Shown piece after piece: positions 41,984-49,983 of a stretch of DNA of 64,000 nt. The translations under genes were made by a program, and so were the position numbers. The DNA is taken from the NCBI RefSeq assembly GCF_020524325.1, contig NZ_JAIVKY010000008.1, forward strand, positions 124,001-188,000, given 5' to 3'. Position 1 is the stretch's first letter. Every line of letters begins with the position of its first letter. Source of the DNA: Sutcliffiella horikoshii. GTDB lineage: Bacteria > Bacillota > Bacilli > Bacillales > Bacillaceae_I. Below the pieces are notes generated by a model, which worked only from the letters and a program-made list of their open reading frames with translations, had not been told where the DNA came from and did no database searches.

Positions 41984-43117
41984 ATGGATATCTTGTTTGT
42001 TATTGTGATGATGATGGCGATTGGGGCTTTGATAGGAGGAGTGACCAATTCTCTTGCCATTCGAATGCTGTTCAGACCCTATAACCCAATTTATGTCTTT
42101 GGAAAACGGGTTCCATTTACACCGGGATTGATACCAAAGAGAAGATCGGAACTTGCTGATCAACTTGGAAAATTGGTGATGGAGCATCTTTTGACTGCAG
42201 AAAGCATGAAAAGAAGGTTAATGAACAGCTCTTTTAAGGAAAAGTCTGAGCAATGGATAAAAGAAGAGGTGGACCGCTACCTTGAAAAAGGAGTCAGTGT
42301 TCAGGAGATTTTACAGAAATTTGGGGTAGAGGACGCAGAAACTCTCTTTCAAGAAAATTTACATCAAATCGTGGAGAGTAAATATGAAGAAGTAATGGGG
42401 CAATTGCGTTCGAAACCTATTCAACAGGTATTGCCGGTGAATTTGCTGCACTCTGTTGAGAGCAATATTCCCGCAGTGTCTGAATTCATCTTGAATAAAG
42501 CAATCTACCATTTTGAAAGTGTGGAAGGAAAACGGCAGTTGTCTAAAATGATCAACGACTTTATCGCAACCCGAGGCAAACTGGGAAGTGTTGTCCAAAT
42601 GTTTATGGGCAACTATCCTTTGGTCGATAAAGTGCAACCGGAGATCATTAAATTTCTTAAACATGATGGTACGAAAGATGTCTTAATAAATGTCTTGTAC
42701 CGCGAGTGGAATAAACTGAAGGAAATGGAAGTGCAGGATTTGGAAAATAAAATTTCCAGAGAAGCAATTCTTTCCTCTCTTCATACAGTAGTAGAACGCA
42801 CAGTGAACGTTCCAAAATGGATGAATAAAACAGTGAAAGAAGCGATAGAACCTATCTATCCTTGGATGATGGATAAGTTAATTCCTTCCGCATTCTCGAC
42901 AGGCAGCGAACTTTTGCTCGAGAAATTGGAAGCACTGCTTGTAAGATTGAAACTAGAAGAAGTGGTGCGAGATCAGGTCGAATCCTTCTCCCTTCAAGAA
43001 GTAGAAGAAATGGTCCTCTCCGTCTCCCGTCGCGAACTAAAACTAATCACCTACCTCGGAGCCCTACTCGGAGGTCTAATAGGACTACTACAAGGATTAC
43101 TGGTATTGATTCTTTAA
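41984..43117 (+). CDS. yheB: DUF445 membrane protein
   Basis: The 377-residue protein has an N-terminal helix with [20 protein letters not shown] and the [14 protein letters not shown] motif of DUF445. A long helical middle part follows, and the C-terminal hydrophobic segment ([20 protein letters not shown]) anchors the other end. Function unknown; B. subtilis YheB shares length and neighbourhood. It is divergent from the ATP-grasp operon. Confidence 0.88.
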   Translation: MDILFVIVMMMAIGALIGGVTNSLAIRMLFRPYNPIYVFGKRVPFTPGLIPKRRSELADQLGKLVMEHLLTAESMKRRLMNSSFKEKSEQWIKEEVDRYLEKGVSVQEILQKFGVEDAETLFQENLHQIVESKYEEVMGQLRSKPIQQVLPVNLLHSVESNIPAVSEFILNKAIYHFESVEGKRQLSKMINDFIATRGKLGSVVQMFMGNYPLVDKVQPEIIKFLKHDGTKDVLINVLYREWNKLKEMEVQDLENKISREAILSSLHTVVERTVNVPKWMNKTVKEAIEPIYPWMMDKLIPSAFSTGSELLLEKLEALLVRLKLEEVVRDQVESFSLQEVEEMVLSVSRRELKLITYLGALLGGLIGLLQGLLVLIL

Positions 43118-43134
43118 AAGAGAGTTTTCCCTGT

Positions 43135-43373
43135 AGATTGGAGTGTAAGGTATGAGACTCCTGCGGGGGATAACGTAATTTCTATAATGATTCCTAGCTG
43201 GTGATTGGAGCAAAAGGCGAAGACTCCTGAGGGAGATAGCGCTAGGTGGAGACCCCACAGGCGAAAGCCGAGGAGGCTCACGTCAGCCCCTAGGAAAGCG
43301 AAGCCATTTGCGGAAATCACTAGCGGTGTCTAAACAACATTTTACGATCACCTGAAACGGAAATCTACAGGAG
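43135..43373. repeat. Dispersed palindromic repeat, copy R4 (nested form)
   Basis: The ends CTGTAGATT and AATCTACAG are perfect inverted repeats. Inside, a type II unit (GATTGGAGCAAAAGGCGAAG to GCGGAAATCACTAGCGG) interrupts a type I unit, as in R2 but in the opposite orientation. Confidence 0.8.
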
Positions 43374-43478
43374 TAACATAGAATCCCCCCCTTATGGTTT
43401 GAATGACTCTGGCATGTTTGTTATACTGGTCACTAGCATGCCTGAAAGATGGGCAAAAAAGGAAGGAATGACATACAA

Positions 43479-43838
43479 ATGGCAAACAACGTATACGATG
43501 TAGCGTACAACCTAGAAACAGCAGTAAAAGAAAGTGATGAGTTCAAAAACTTACAAACTTTATATAAAGAGGTATTCGCTGACGAAACTACAAAAAACAT
43601 GTTCGAGAACTTCCGCAACATTCAACTTGAACTTCAACAAAAACAAATGAGCGGCCAAGAAATCACACAAGAAGAAGTAGAACAAGCTCAAAAAACGGTT
43701 GCTGTTGTGCAACAAAACGAATCAATCGCGAAGCTTATGGAAGCTGAGCAACGCATGAGCATGATGGTAAGCGAACTAAACAAAATCATCATGAAGCCAC
43801 TAGAAGAATTATATAGCGACGTAGATTCCGCTAACTAA
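43479..43838 (+). CDS. yheA: YheA, YlbF/YmcA-family protein
   Basis: The 119-residue all-helical protein (ANNVYDVAYNLETAVKESDE) belongs to the YlbF/YmcA/YheA family. YlbF and YmcA form the Y-complex that assists RNase Y; the role of YheA itself is not established. GGAAGG lies upstream of ATG 43479. It has a high Gln/Glu content and no cysteine. A terminator follows. Confidence 0.9.
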   Translation: MANNVYDVAYNLETAVKESDEFKNLQTLYKEVFADETTKNMFENFRNIQLELQQKQMSGQEITQEEVEQAQKTVAVVQQNESIAKLMEAEQRMSMMVSELNKIIMKPLEELYSDVDSAN

Positions 43839-43864
43839 TAATTGGTGGAAGGACGCTTGTCAGG

Positions 43865-43897
43865 AAAAACGCATCTATAAAGGTGCGTTTTTTTCTT
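43865..43897 (+). terminator. Terminator of yheA
   Basis: AAAAACGCA and TGCGTTTTT with inner pairs, followed by more T. Confidence 0.8.
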
Positions 43898-43998
43898 TCT
43901 CATTTTTTCTCTACCCAATGCTCCCCATGTTCTATTTCCCCAAATTTCCTCATACTCATATCAATAAGTACAAACATCTTAGATAAGGAGGTCTCTCC

Positions 43999-44859
43999 AT
44001 GATATACCGCCTGCTCGCCATCAATATAGATGGAACGCTGTTGAAATCAAATGGAAGATTGGCAAAGGAAACGAAAGAAGCGATAGAGTATGTGAAAAAC
44101 AAGGGAGTCTATGTAACACTAGTGACCGGCCGAAACTTCGCTTTTGCTAAGAAAGTGGCTAAATCTTTGAAACTTGATACGTTTTTAGTGACACATGGAG
44201 GTTCGTTTATTGCCTCTAAACTGGAGCAACCTCTTCATGTGAAGCGCCTCTCAGAGGATAAGACATTCAATCTTGTTCAAGTGCTAGAAAATTATGATTG
44301 TACGGTTAGGATCTTGCATGAAAGGTATTCCATTGGCAATAGACTAAGAGGTGCAAATAACTTGATGGCTAGGGCAGTACTAGGTTCTAGTGATCCATTA
44401 ATCTACCCAATGCAATTTGTGGAATCTTTAGGAGATACGTTAATAGACAATCCGATTGCGCCTCCGAAAATAGAGGTTTATTTTACAGAGCCAGAAGAGA
44501 GAGAAAGAGTGTTAACGACCTTGAAGTCTGCATTTGAGGGGATAGAAATTCTTGTTCATGCTGACGGAAAAGTGGATATCTTACCTGACGGTGGAACAAA
44601 GATGGACGGTTTGTTAGCTCTTGGTGAAGTGTTGAAAATTCCACCGCAGGAAATGGTGGTCATAGGTGATACGATGGAAGACCTACCTATCATTGAAGTG
44701 GCAGGACTGGGTGTAGCGATGGGGAATGCTCCAAAAGAAGTGAAACTTGCTGCTGACTGGATTACCCGGACAAATGATGAAAACGGAGTAGCCTATATGA
44801 TTAAAGAACATTTCCGTAAACAGCAACGCATCGCGTTTTTAAATAAAATGAAAATATAG
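43999..44859 (+). CDS. yhaX: HAD-superfamily Cof-like protein with substituted nucleophile
   Basis: The 286-residue Cof-type (class IIB) HAD fold has motif II VTLVTGR and motif III/IV region GGTKMDGLLAL ... VVIGDTMEDLPIIEVAGLGVAMGNA. Motif I, which should be DxDGT, reads LLAINIDGTLL: the nucleophilic Asp is Asn (codon AAT). Phosphatase activity by the usual aspartyl-phosphate route is therefore doubtful. Neighbours yheA and hemZ identify it as yhaX. The ATG follows GGAGG. Confidence 0.86.
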   Translation: MIYRLLAINIDGTLLKSNGRLAKETKEAIEYVKNKGVYVTLVTGRNFAFAKKVAKSLKLDTFLVTHGGSFIASKLEQPLHVKRLSEDKTFNLVQVLENYDCTVRILHERYSIGNRLRGANNLMARAVLGSSDPLIYPMQFVESLGDTLIDNPIAPPKIEVYFTEPEERERVLTTLKSAFEGIEILVHADGKVDILPDGGTKMDGLLALGEVLKIPPQEMVVIGDTMEDLPIIEVAGLGVAMGNAPKEVKLAADWITRTNDENGVAYMIKEHFRKQQRIAFLNKMKI

Positions 44860-44972
44860 TAGGTGAAGGGCAGACTCTGTATGTTTAGGGGGTCTGTCTT
44901 TTTTTGTTTACCAGGAAGTTATAAAATAATGGAATGATAGAATTGTCTTCAGAGTCTTTCTTGTTCGGTGGG

Positions 44973-45284
44973 ATGAAGACCTCCGTGACGAGGAAAAAGG
45001 AGGAGAGCGGTCCTCATTGCCGTTATGAAGACCTGAGTGACGAGGAAAAAGGAGGAGAGCGGTCCTCATTGCCGTTATGAAGACCTGAGTGACGAAGAAA
45101 AAGGAGGAGAGCGGTCCTCATTGCCGTTATGAAGACCTGAGTGACGAGGAAAAAGGAGGAGAGCGGTTCTCATAACCGTTATGAAGACCTGAGTGATGAA
45201 GAAAAAGGAAAAGAGAAGTCTTCATCGCCGTTATGAAAACCTGAGTGACGAGGAAAAGGGAGGAGAGCGGTCCTCATCGCCTAT
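44973..45284 (+). repeat. Six tandem 52-bp repeats
   Basis: Units start at 44973, 45025, 45077, 45129, 45181 and 45233. Each reads ATGAAGACCTGAGTGACGAG then GAAAAAGGAGGAGAGCGGTC and CTCATTGCCGTT, with few changes in units 1-4 and more in 5-6. GAAGACC and GGTCCTC within a unit can pair. The period is not a multiple of three, so no repetitive protein is encoded. Nothing else is recognisable between yhaX and hemZ. Confidence 0.9.
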
Positions 45285-45438
45285 ATGACCTTGATGAAAA
45301 TGAAATTTCATTGAAATGGTTAGAGATGACTCACTCTTTTCCAACGGTATTATCTTGATATGCATCGGCTACATCCGTTACACTAGTGGGAGTGAAAAAT
45401 CTTGCTGAAAAACAAGGCAAGTGTGAAAGGTGATTAAC

Positions 45439-46926
45439 TTGAAGATTGCTATAAATGGATTACATGATGATAGATATCAACGTCCGTTATCATTGATTGC
45501 GGATTTATTTTTTGAAGAAACAGAAGTGGTGCTTGGTGAAGACCCATCTTCTGAGTTAAAGGTAACGTTTGAGGTAGAAGAGAAAGACACCACGTTTATT
45601 GTAAGTGGACAACTCGGTGAACTGTCTTGTTCCCATGAGAAAGAATTGGGAGATTCTGATGAAAAAGAAAACTTTCGTCGGAAAAAGCAGGCTGTGTCCT
45701 ATGTTTATTTGACCCTTCTGCAAGAGCATACGGGAATTATTCAGAAGTGGGGGATCTTAACCGGGATTCGTCCTACAAAACTTCTTCATTCCAAGCTTCA
45801 AAAAGGGGAGCCGCGAGAAAAAGTCCATCAGCAGCTGCGACAAGATTACTTGATTACAGATGAAAAGATAGAATTAATGCAGCAGATTGTCGATCGTCAG
45901 CTAGATGTTGTACCTGATCTCCATGACTTAGGCAATGAAGTCAGCATTTACATTGGAATCCCATTCTGCCCAACTAAATGTGCGTATTGTACATTCCCTG
46001 CCTATGCGATTAATGGAAAGCAAGGAAAAGTGGACTCCTTCCTTGGCGGGCTACACCATGAAATAGATGCGATCGGTTCCTGGTTGAAGGAAAAAGGCAT
46101 TAAAATCACCACCGTTTATTATGGAGGGGGCACCCCGACAAGTATCACTGCAGAAGAAATGGACATGCTTTACGAGCAGATGTATGCTTCGTTCCCAGAC
46201 ATGGAAAAAGTTCGCGAAGTAACAGTAGAAGCCGGACGTCCGGATACAATTACACCGGAGAAGCTTGAAGTGTTGAAAAAGTGGAATATTGACCGCATTA
46301 GTATTAACCCGCAGTCTTATACGCAAGAAACTTTAAAAGCAATTGGTCGCCATCATACCGTTGAGGAAACCATTGATAAGTTCCACCTTGCGCGTGAGAT
46401 GGGGATGAATAATATCAATATGGACCTGATTATCGGCTTGCCTGGTGAAGGAGTGGGAGAGTTCGCCCATACACTAGAAGAGACGAAAAAGCTGATGCCT
46501 GAATCATTGACGGTCCATACATTGTCGTTTAAACGAGCTTCTGAAATGACGCAAAATAAAAATCGCTACAAGGTGGCAGATCGTTATGAAATCGGGAAAA
46601 TGATGGATATGGCAACGGAGTGGACGACAGCCCATAATTATGTCCCATATTATCTGTATCGCCAAAAAAATATACTTGGTAATTTGGAGAATGTAGGATA
46701 TGCATTGCCGGGCCAGGATAGCATCTATAACATCATGATTATGGAAGAGAAACAGACAATTATAGGACTCGGGTGTGGGGCATCAAGTAAGTTTGTTCAC
46801 CCTGAAACAGGGAAGATCACGCGCTTTGCCAACCCAAAAGATCCTAAATCTTACAATGATGGCTTTGAACATTATACGGATGAAAAGATTCGGATTTTGG
46901 AAGAACTCTTTTCGACTAGAAATTAA
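45439..46926 (+). CDS. hemZ: Radical SAM coproporphyrinogen III oxidase-like protein
   Basis: The roughly 495-residue protein has the radical SAM cluster motif GIPFCPTKCAYCTFPAYA (three Cys near residues 176-183), followed by YYGGGTPTSITAEEM, VEAGRPDTIT and INMDLIIGLPGEG. It is the B. subtilis HemZ type with its own N-terminal domain of about 160 residues. Suggested role: oxygen-independent porphyrinogen oxidation, though related proteins act as heme chaperones. I favour TTG 45439 behind AAAGGTG; GTG 45430 is possible. Confidence 0.9.
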   Translation: MKIAINGLHDDRYQRPLSLIADLFFEETEVVLGEDPSSELKVTFEVEEKDTTFIVSGQLGELSCSHEKELGDSDEKENFRRKKQAVSYVYLTLLQEHTGIIQKWGILTGIRPTKLLHSKLQKGEPREKVHQQLRQDYLITDEKIELMQQIVDRQLDVVPDLHDLGNEVSIYIGIPFCPTKCAYCTFPAYAINGKQGKVDSFLGGLHHEIDAIGSWLKEKGIKITTVYYGGGTPTSITAEEMDMLYEQMYASFPDMEKVREVTVEAGRPDTITPEKLEVLKKWNIDRISINPQSYTQETLKAIGRHHTVEETIDKFHLAREMGMNNINMDLIIGLPGEGVGEFAHTLEETKKLMPESLTVHTLSFKRASEMTQNKNRYKVADRYEIGKMMDMATEWTTAHNYVPYYLYRQKNILGNLENVGYALPGQDSIYNIMIMEEKQTIIGLGCGASSKFVHPETGKITRFANPKDPKSYNDGFEHYTDEKIRILEELFSTRN

Positions 46927-46933
46927 CAGGTAG

Positions 46934-46961
46934 GTGGGGACTTAGGTCCTCGCTTTTTTTA
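46934..46961 (+). terminator. Terminator of hemZ
   Basis: GTGGGGAC and GTCCTCGC pair (two wobble pairs) around TTAG, followed by seven T. Confidence 0.75.
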
Positions 46962-46977
46962 TTATAGGAGAATCGGT

Positions 46978-47040
46978 TGATTTCCAATCCAGGCGCTTTG
47001 CTTGCCTGCGGTCTACACGCCTTCCACTACAATCAACAAG
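46978..47040. repeat. Dispersed palindromic repeat, copy R5 (internal deletion)
   Basis: A 60-base remnant keeps both ends of a type I unit (GGTTGATTTCCAATCCAGGC and CGCCTTCCACTACAATCAAC) but lacks the middle. Confidence 0.75.
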
Positions 47041-47171
47041 GTGACTTCTTTTACTTAAGGTTATTTTGTAGAAGGGTACCACAGGTCGCTAGAAAAATAT
47101 GTTAAAATACAGATGATGCGACAGATTATTATCAGTATTCAGCAAACTGTCAGTTTAAAGGAATAAAATAT

Positions 47172-47372
47172 TTGGGGGTAGGTTATGAAGAAGGGCTTAA
47201 TTTTTTTGGAACATTGACATTTATAGGATTTGGGACTAATTTTCTAATTCGGTTCCTTAGGGATGGAGACTTTTACTATGCTGAAATTTTTAAGAGCATT
47301 ATTGGTGCAATTTTGATATGTGTTGGGATGATTTTAAAAAAGAGTTCTAATCCGTCAAACAATGCTTATTAA
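47172..47372 (+). CDS. Small membrane protein, probably frameshifted at its start
   Basis: The frame encodes ...GTLTFIGFGTNFLIRFLRDG and a second hydrophobic segment, about 60 residues. Its only in-frame start is TTG 47172 with a poor ribosome binding site. By contrast ATG 47185, with GGGGGTAGG upstream, reads MKKGLIF and would enter the same frame if the run of seven T at 47201-47207 contained eight. So either the gene is disrupted by a one-base deletion, or slippage in the T run restores the frame, or the base is a sequencing error. Function unknown. Confidence 0.5.
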   Translation: MGVGYEEGLNFFGTLTFIGFGTNFLIRFLRDGDFYYAEIFKSIIGAILICVGMILKKSSNPSNNAY

Positions 47373-47445
47373 ATTATCTAGGGATTTTCTGTAATAAGAA
47401 AGGTTTGTATTATGATGTATTTGAATAATAAGAGGGGGTGGGTAA

Positions 47446-47694
47446 ATGTATTGGAAATTAAGAGTACCTCTGCTATTGGGGGGTATAGGTGTTGTTTCTG
47501 GACTTGTTCAAAAGTTCCCAAACCTTTTTCTTATTAATACTACCACCTTATTTAGCAGTGCCGTGTTTATCGGTCTAATTGGTATCATTTTTACTATTTT
47601 AGAAAAATCAAATGTGAATGACAAAAAAGTTCACTTTACAATCGGTGTTGCAATAATTATCTTCGGTATTATTTTTGACTTCCTAATGTCATAG
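47446..47694 (+). CDS. Small membrane protein
   Basis: The 82-residue protein has three hydrophobic segments (RVPLLLGGIGVVSGLV, FSSAVFIGLIGIIFTILE, FTIGVAIIIFGIIFDFLMS). AGAGGGGGTGGG precedes the ATG. It shows a general likeness to its neighbours in the AT-rich island but no recognised family. This position in B. subtilis holds khtUTS. Confidence 0.6.
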   Translation: MYWKLRVPLLLGGIGVVSGLVQKFPNLFLINTTTLFSSAVFIGLIGIIFTILEKSNVNDKKVHFTIGVAIIIFGIIFDFLMS

Positions 47695-47791
47695 TTGTTT
47701 ATTGTACAACCAGGAGCGATTGTAGCAAAGCGTTGCGCTCCTTACATAATTGCGCATAGATGTTATATCTTCAAAGGAGTTAATAAGGAAA

Positions 47792-47962
47792 ATGGATTGG
47801 TGGTATAGGATTTCTTTTATTATCATTGGAGTAGTGTCTTTTTTTACTGGTGAAATAGTTACATTCTTAATGTTATTGTTTATTTTTTTAATTTTATATA
47901 ATATCCACTCAACACTAAATAAAATATATATCCAAAATAAAGAAAATAACAATCAAGATTAA
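47792..47962 (+). CDS. Small membrane protein
   Basis: The 56-residue protein MDWWYRISFIIIGVVSFFTG... has two hydrophobic segments and a hydrophilic Asn/Lys tail. The ATG at 47792 has AAGGAGTTAATAAGG upstream; the frame is open to 47750. No family recognised. The GGAGCG...CGCTCC hairpin at 47711-47739 between it and the previous gene may attenuate transcription. Confidence 0.5.
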   Translation: MDWWYRISFIIIGVVSFFTGEIVTFLMLLFIFLILYNIHSTLNKIYIQNKENNNQD

Positions 47963-48058
47963 GCAAAGAATTTCTTACTCAATTATCTAGGGCGATTACT
48001 GAACAGCAGCTCTAGTTGCACTCAAAAGGGAGCTAGTTTATATGCTAGGAGATTTTTT

Positions 48059-48511
48059 ATGAATAGTTATAAGCATTATCTAACTATGTGGGGAGTTTTG
48101 GCTTTATTATATACTCTTGCCACTGTGTGCTTGGAATTTCTTGAAGGTAATAAGATATCAACAACCATTTACTATGGACTAAAGAATGTTGGCTTGGGTT
48201 TTATTTTGTTTAACTTAGTACATAGCTTGTTTCTTTATCTAATATCCTTTTTACCTTTAACTTTTTTTCTTAACAAATTAACTAAATCTTTTTCTCTAAG
48301 AATCATTATTTATTCATTTATAGGAGGGCTAAGTGGAATATGGGTATTTGACCATTTATATGGGTTTGAAAACTTAATCACTACTTATGAACTTAACAGA
48401 AGTAGTGCCATTATTGTATTTGGTGTTTCTGGTTTTGTTTATTCACTAGCAGATTATTATAATTTGAATAAGGGTAAACCATCACCACCTTTTATTTTTG
48501 TAAATGAGTGA
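48059..48511 (+). CDS. Membrane protein of unknown function
   Basis: The 150-residue protein has about four transmembrane segments (MWGVLALLYTLATVCLEFLE, LGFILFNLVHSLFLYLISFL, IIIYSFIGGLSGIWVF, SAIIVFGVSGFVYSLADYY). TAGGAG precedes the ATG. It is the last and largest member of the AT-rich island. Its stop codon lies inside the FadR-like operator of the next unit. No family recognised. Confidence 0.65.
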   Translation: MNSYKHYLTMWGVLALLYTLATVCLEFLEGNKISTTIYYGLKNVGLGFILFNLVHSLFLYLISFLPLTFFLNKLTKSFSLRIIIYSFIGGLSGIWVFDHLYGFENLITTYELNRSSAIIVFGVSGFVYSLADYYNLNKGKPSPPFIFVNE

Positions 48512-48522
48512 ATAATCATTCA
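48505..48522. promoter_or_regulatory. Candidate FadR operator
   Basis: TGAGTGAATAATCATTCA matches the Bacillus FadR consensus TGAATGAMTANTCATTCA except at one position. It overlaps the -35 position of a promoter whose -10 TATACT lies at 48542-48547, upstream of the MaoC-like and enoyl-CoA hydratase genes. Confidence 0.6.
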
Positions 48523-48577
48523 TTTTTAAGCGTTTTCATATTATACTAGATATATATATCTTAGAGGGGGGAATGGA

Positions 48578-48955
48578 ATGGAGCTTGAAACAGGTGAAGT
48601 ACTGACTTATTCCAGAACATTCACATTGGAAGAAGTCCTTCGATTTGGGGAGGTGTCAGGAGATCAAGGCAGGCATCATGTGGAAAAAGATGAGCATGGC
48701 CGTTTGATGGTACATGGCCTGTTGACTGCAAGTATCGGTACTAAAATTGGGGGAGACATGAATTATATCGCTAGTAAAATGAACATGGAATTTCTTCGTC
48801 CCGTCTTTACAGGCGACACCATCACCTGTGAAGCTACCCTCACCAATGTCCAACAACAAGAAGGCTACAAACAAGTCCAAGTCACATCCATCTACACCAA
48901 CCAAAAAGGCAAACAAGTCCTCCTAGGCAACAGTAAAGGTATTATTCGAGATTAA
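48578..48955 (+). CDS. MaoC-like hot-dog dehydratase
   Basis: The 125-residue single hot-dog protein has the (R)-hydratase-like segment FGEVSGDQGRHHVEKDEHG (usual family form SGDxNPxHxD). MVHGLLTASIGTKI, the motif before the core helix, and NMEFLRPVFTGDTITCEATL follow. It probably hydrates an enoyl thioester or acts as a thioester dehydratase in fatty acid metabolism. It lies between a FadR-type operator and yhaR, consistent with fatty acid degradation. AGAGGGGGG precedes the ATG. Confidence 0.82.
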   Translation: MELETGEVLTYSRTFTLEEVLRFGEVSGDQGRHHVEKDEHGRLMVHGLLTASIGTKIGGDMNYIASKMNMEFLRPVFTGDTITCEATLTNVQQQEGYKQVQVTSIYTNQKGKQVLLGNSKGIIRD

Positions 48956-48965
48956 TTGAGAAATT

Positions 48966-48990
48966 CCTGCGGGGGTCTGACCCCCGCACA
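48966..48990. terminator. Small palindrome downstream of the MaoC-like gene
   Basis: TGCGGGGGTCTGACCCCCGCA is a perfect inverted repeat without T tract. A related GCGGGTCTGACCCC sequence lies at 23876-23890. It could be a weak terminator or a short dispersed repeat. Confidence 0.35.
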
Positions 48991-49046
48991 GAACTTTAAT
49001 ATTTCAGAAAATTCAACCAATAAAAGTTGTGAAAGGGTGTGCTGAT

Positions 49047-49820
49047 ATGAGTACGGTTAATGTGTTGAATCAGGGGCCGGTTGTGGTTTTGGAGCTTAAT
49101 AGACCTGAGGCGTTAAATGCGATGAATGTGGAGATGTTAGAAGAATTAGAGCGTGTTCTGGATGAAGTATCGCAAAATGAAGATGTCAGAGTGGTCATTG
49201 TTAGAGGAAGTGGGAATGCGTTTAGTGCTGGTGGAGATATCAAGATGATGCTTCAAGAAAATGTTGGTGGAGACTTCGACCAGGTGATGGATACGATTGG
49301 TTCCATCGTCACTAAATTTTACACCATGCCAAAAGTGACTATCAGTGCCCTTCACGGTGCAGCGGCAGGGCTAGGCTTAAGTTTTGCCCTGGCCAGCGAC
49401 TTTGTTGTTGCCCACACTTCTACAAAACTGGCGATGAATTTCATCAAGATCGGTCTAATACCAGATGGTGGCGGTCACTTCTTTATGGAAAAACGTCTTG
49501 GTGAAGCGAAAGCTAAACAGATGATTTGGGAAGGCAAAACGATTTCTGCTGAAGAAGCTCATGGATTGGGTTTGGTTGATAGCTTGGCTGGAGATCAAAT
49601 GGAAGAGGAAATCACCAAGAGGGTTGGAGCGCTTCTTCAATCTCCTTTGCAAGCGATGTTGGAAACGAAGTTGATCTACACAAAGCAATCCTTGCCACGC
49701 TTGGAACAGATTCTAGAGTTAGAAAAGAATGCTCAGCGTAGAATGAGGGTGTCCCAAGATCATAGAGAAGGTATTCGTGCTTTTGTTGAAAAGAGAAGAC
49801 CACAATTTAGCGGAAAATGA
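49047..49820 (+). CDS. yhaR: Enoyl-CoA hydratase/isomerase family protein
   Basis: The 257-residue crotonase-fold protein has the oxyanion-hole segments NAFSAGGDIKMMLQE and SALHGAAAGLGLSFALASD, plus the conserved IGLIPDGGGHFFM strand. The second catalytic Glu of true hydratases appears replaced (IPDGGG where hydratases have PExG...GGT), so isomerase or another crotonase activity is possible. Start ATG 49047 behind AAAGGGTG. Homologue of B. subtilis YhaR by position. Confidence 0.87.
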   Translation: MSTVNVLNQGPVVVLELNRPEALNAMNVEMLEELERVLDEVSQNEDVRVVIVRGSGNAFSAGGDIKMMLQENVGGDFDQVMDTIGSIVTKFYTMPKVTISALHGAAAGLGLSFALASDFVVAHTSTKLAMNFIKIGLIPDGGGHFFMEKRLGEAKAKQMIWEGKTISAEEAHGLGLVDSLAGDQMEEEITKRVGALLQSPLQAMLETKLIYTKQSLPRLEQILELEKNAQRRMRVSQDHREGIRAFVEKRRPQFSGK

Positions 49821-49832
49821 AATAAAGATGAT

Positions 49833-49864
49833 AAAGCTGCTCCTTAAAAAGGGGCAGCTTTTGT
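49833..49864 (+). terminator. Terminator of yhaR
   Basis: AAGCTGCTCCTT and AAGGGGCAGCTT (one wobble pair), followed by TTTG. Confidence 0.75.
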
Positions 49865-49983
49865 ATTTCACAGCTGTTTTCCTAAGTCTACAGTCTTACA
49901 TTCACTTAATTCTCTGGTACATTACCAATAAGAACAACTCCACTTATACTAGATATCATCAGAGAAAAGACGGAGTGGTTTGT

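Noticed and set aside
44973-45284. CRISPR array
   Set aside because: Units are contiguous 52-bp repeats without variable spacers, and no cas genes are near.
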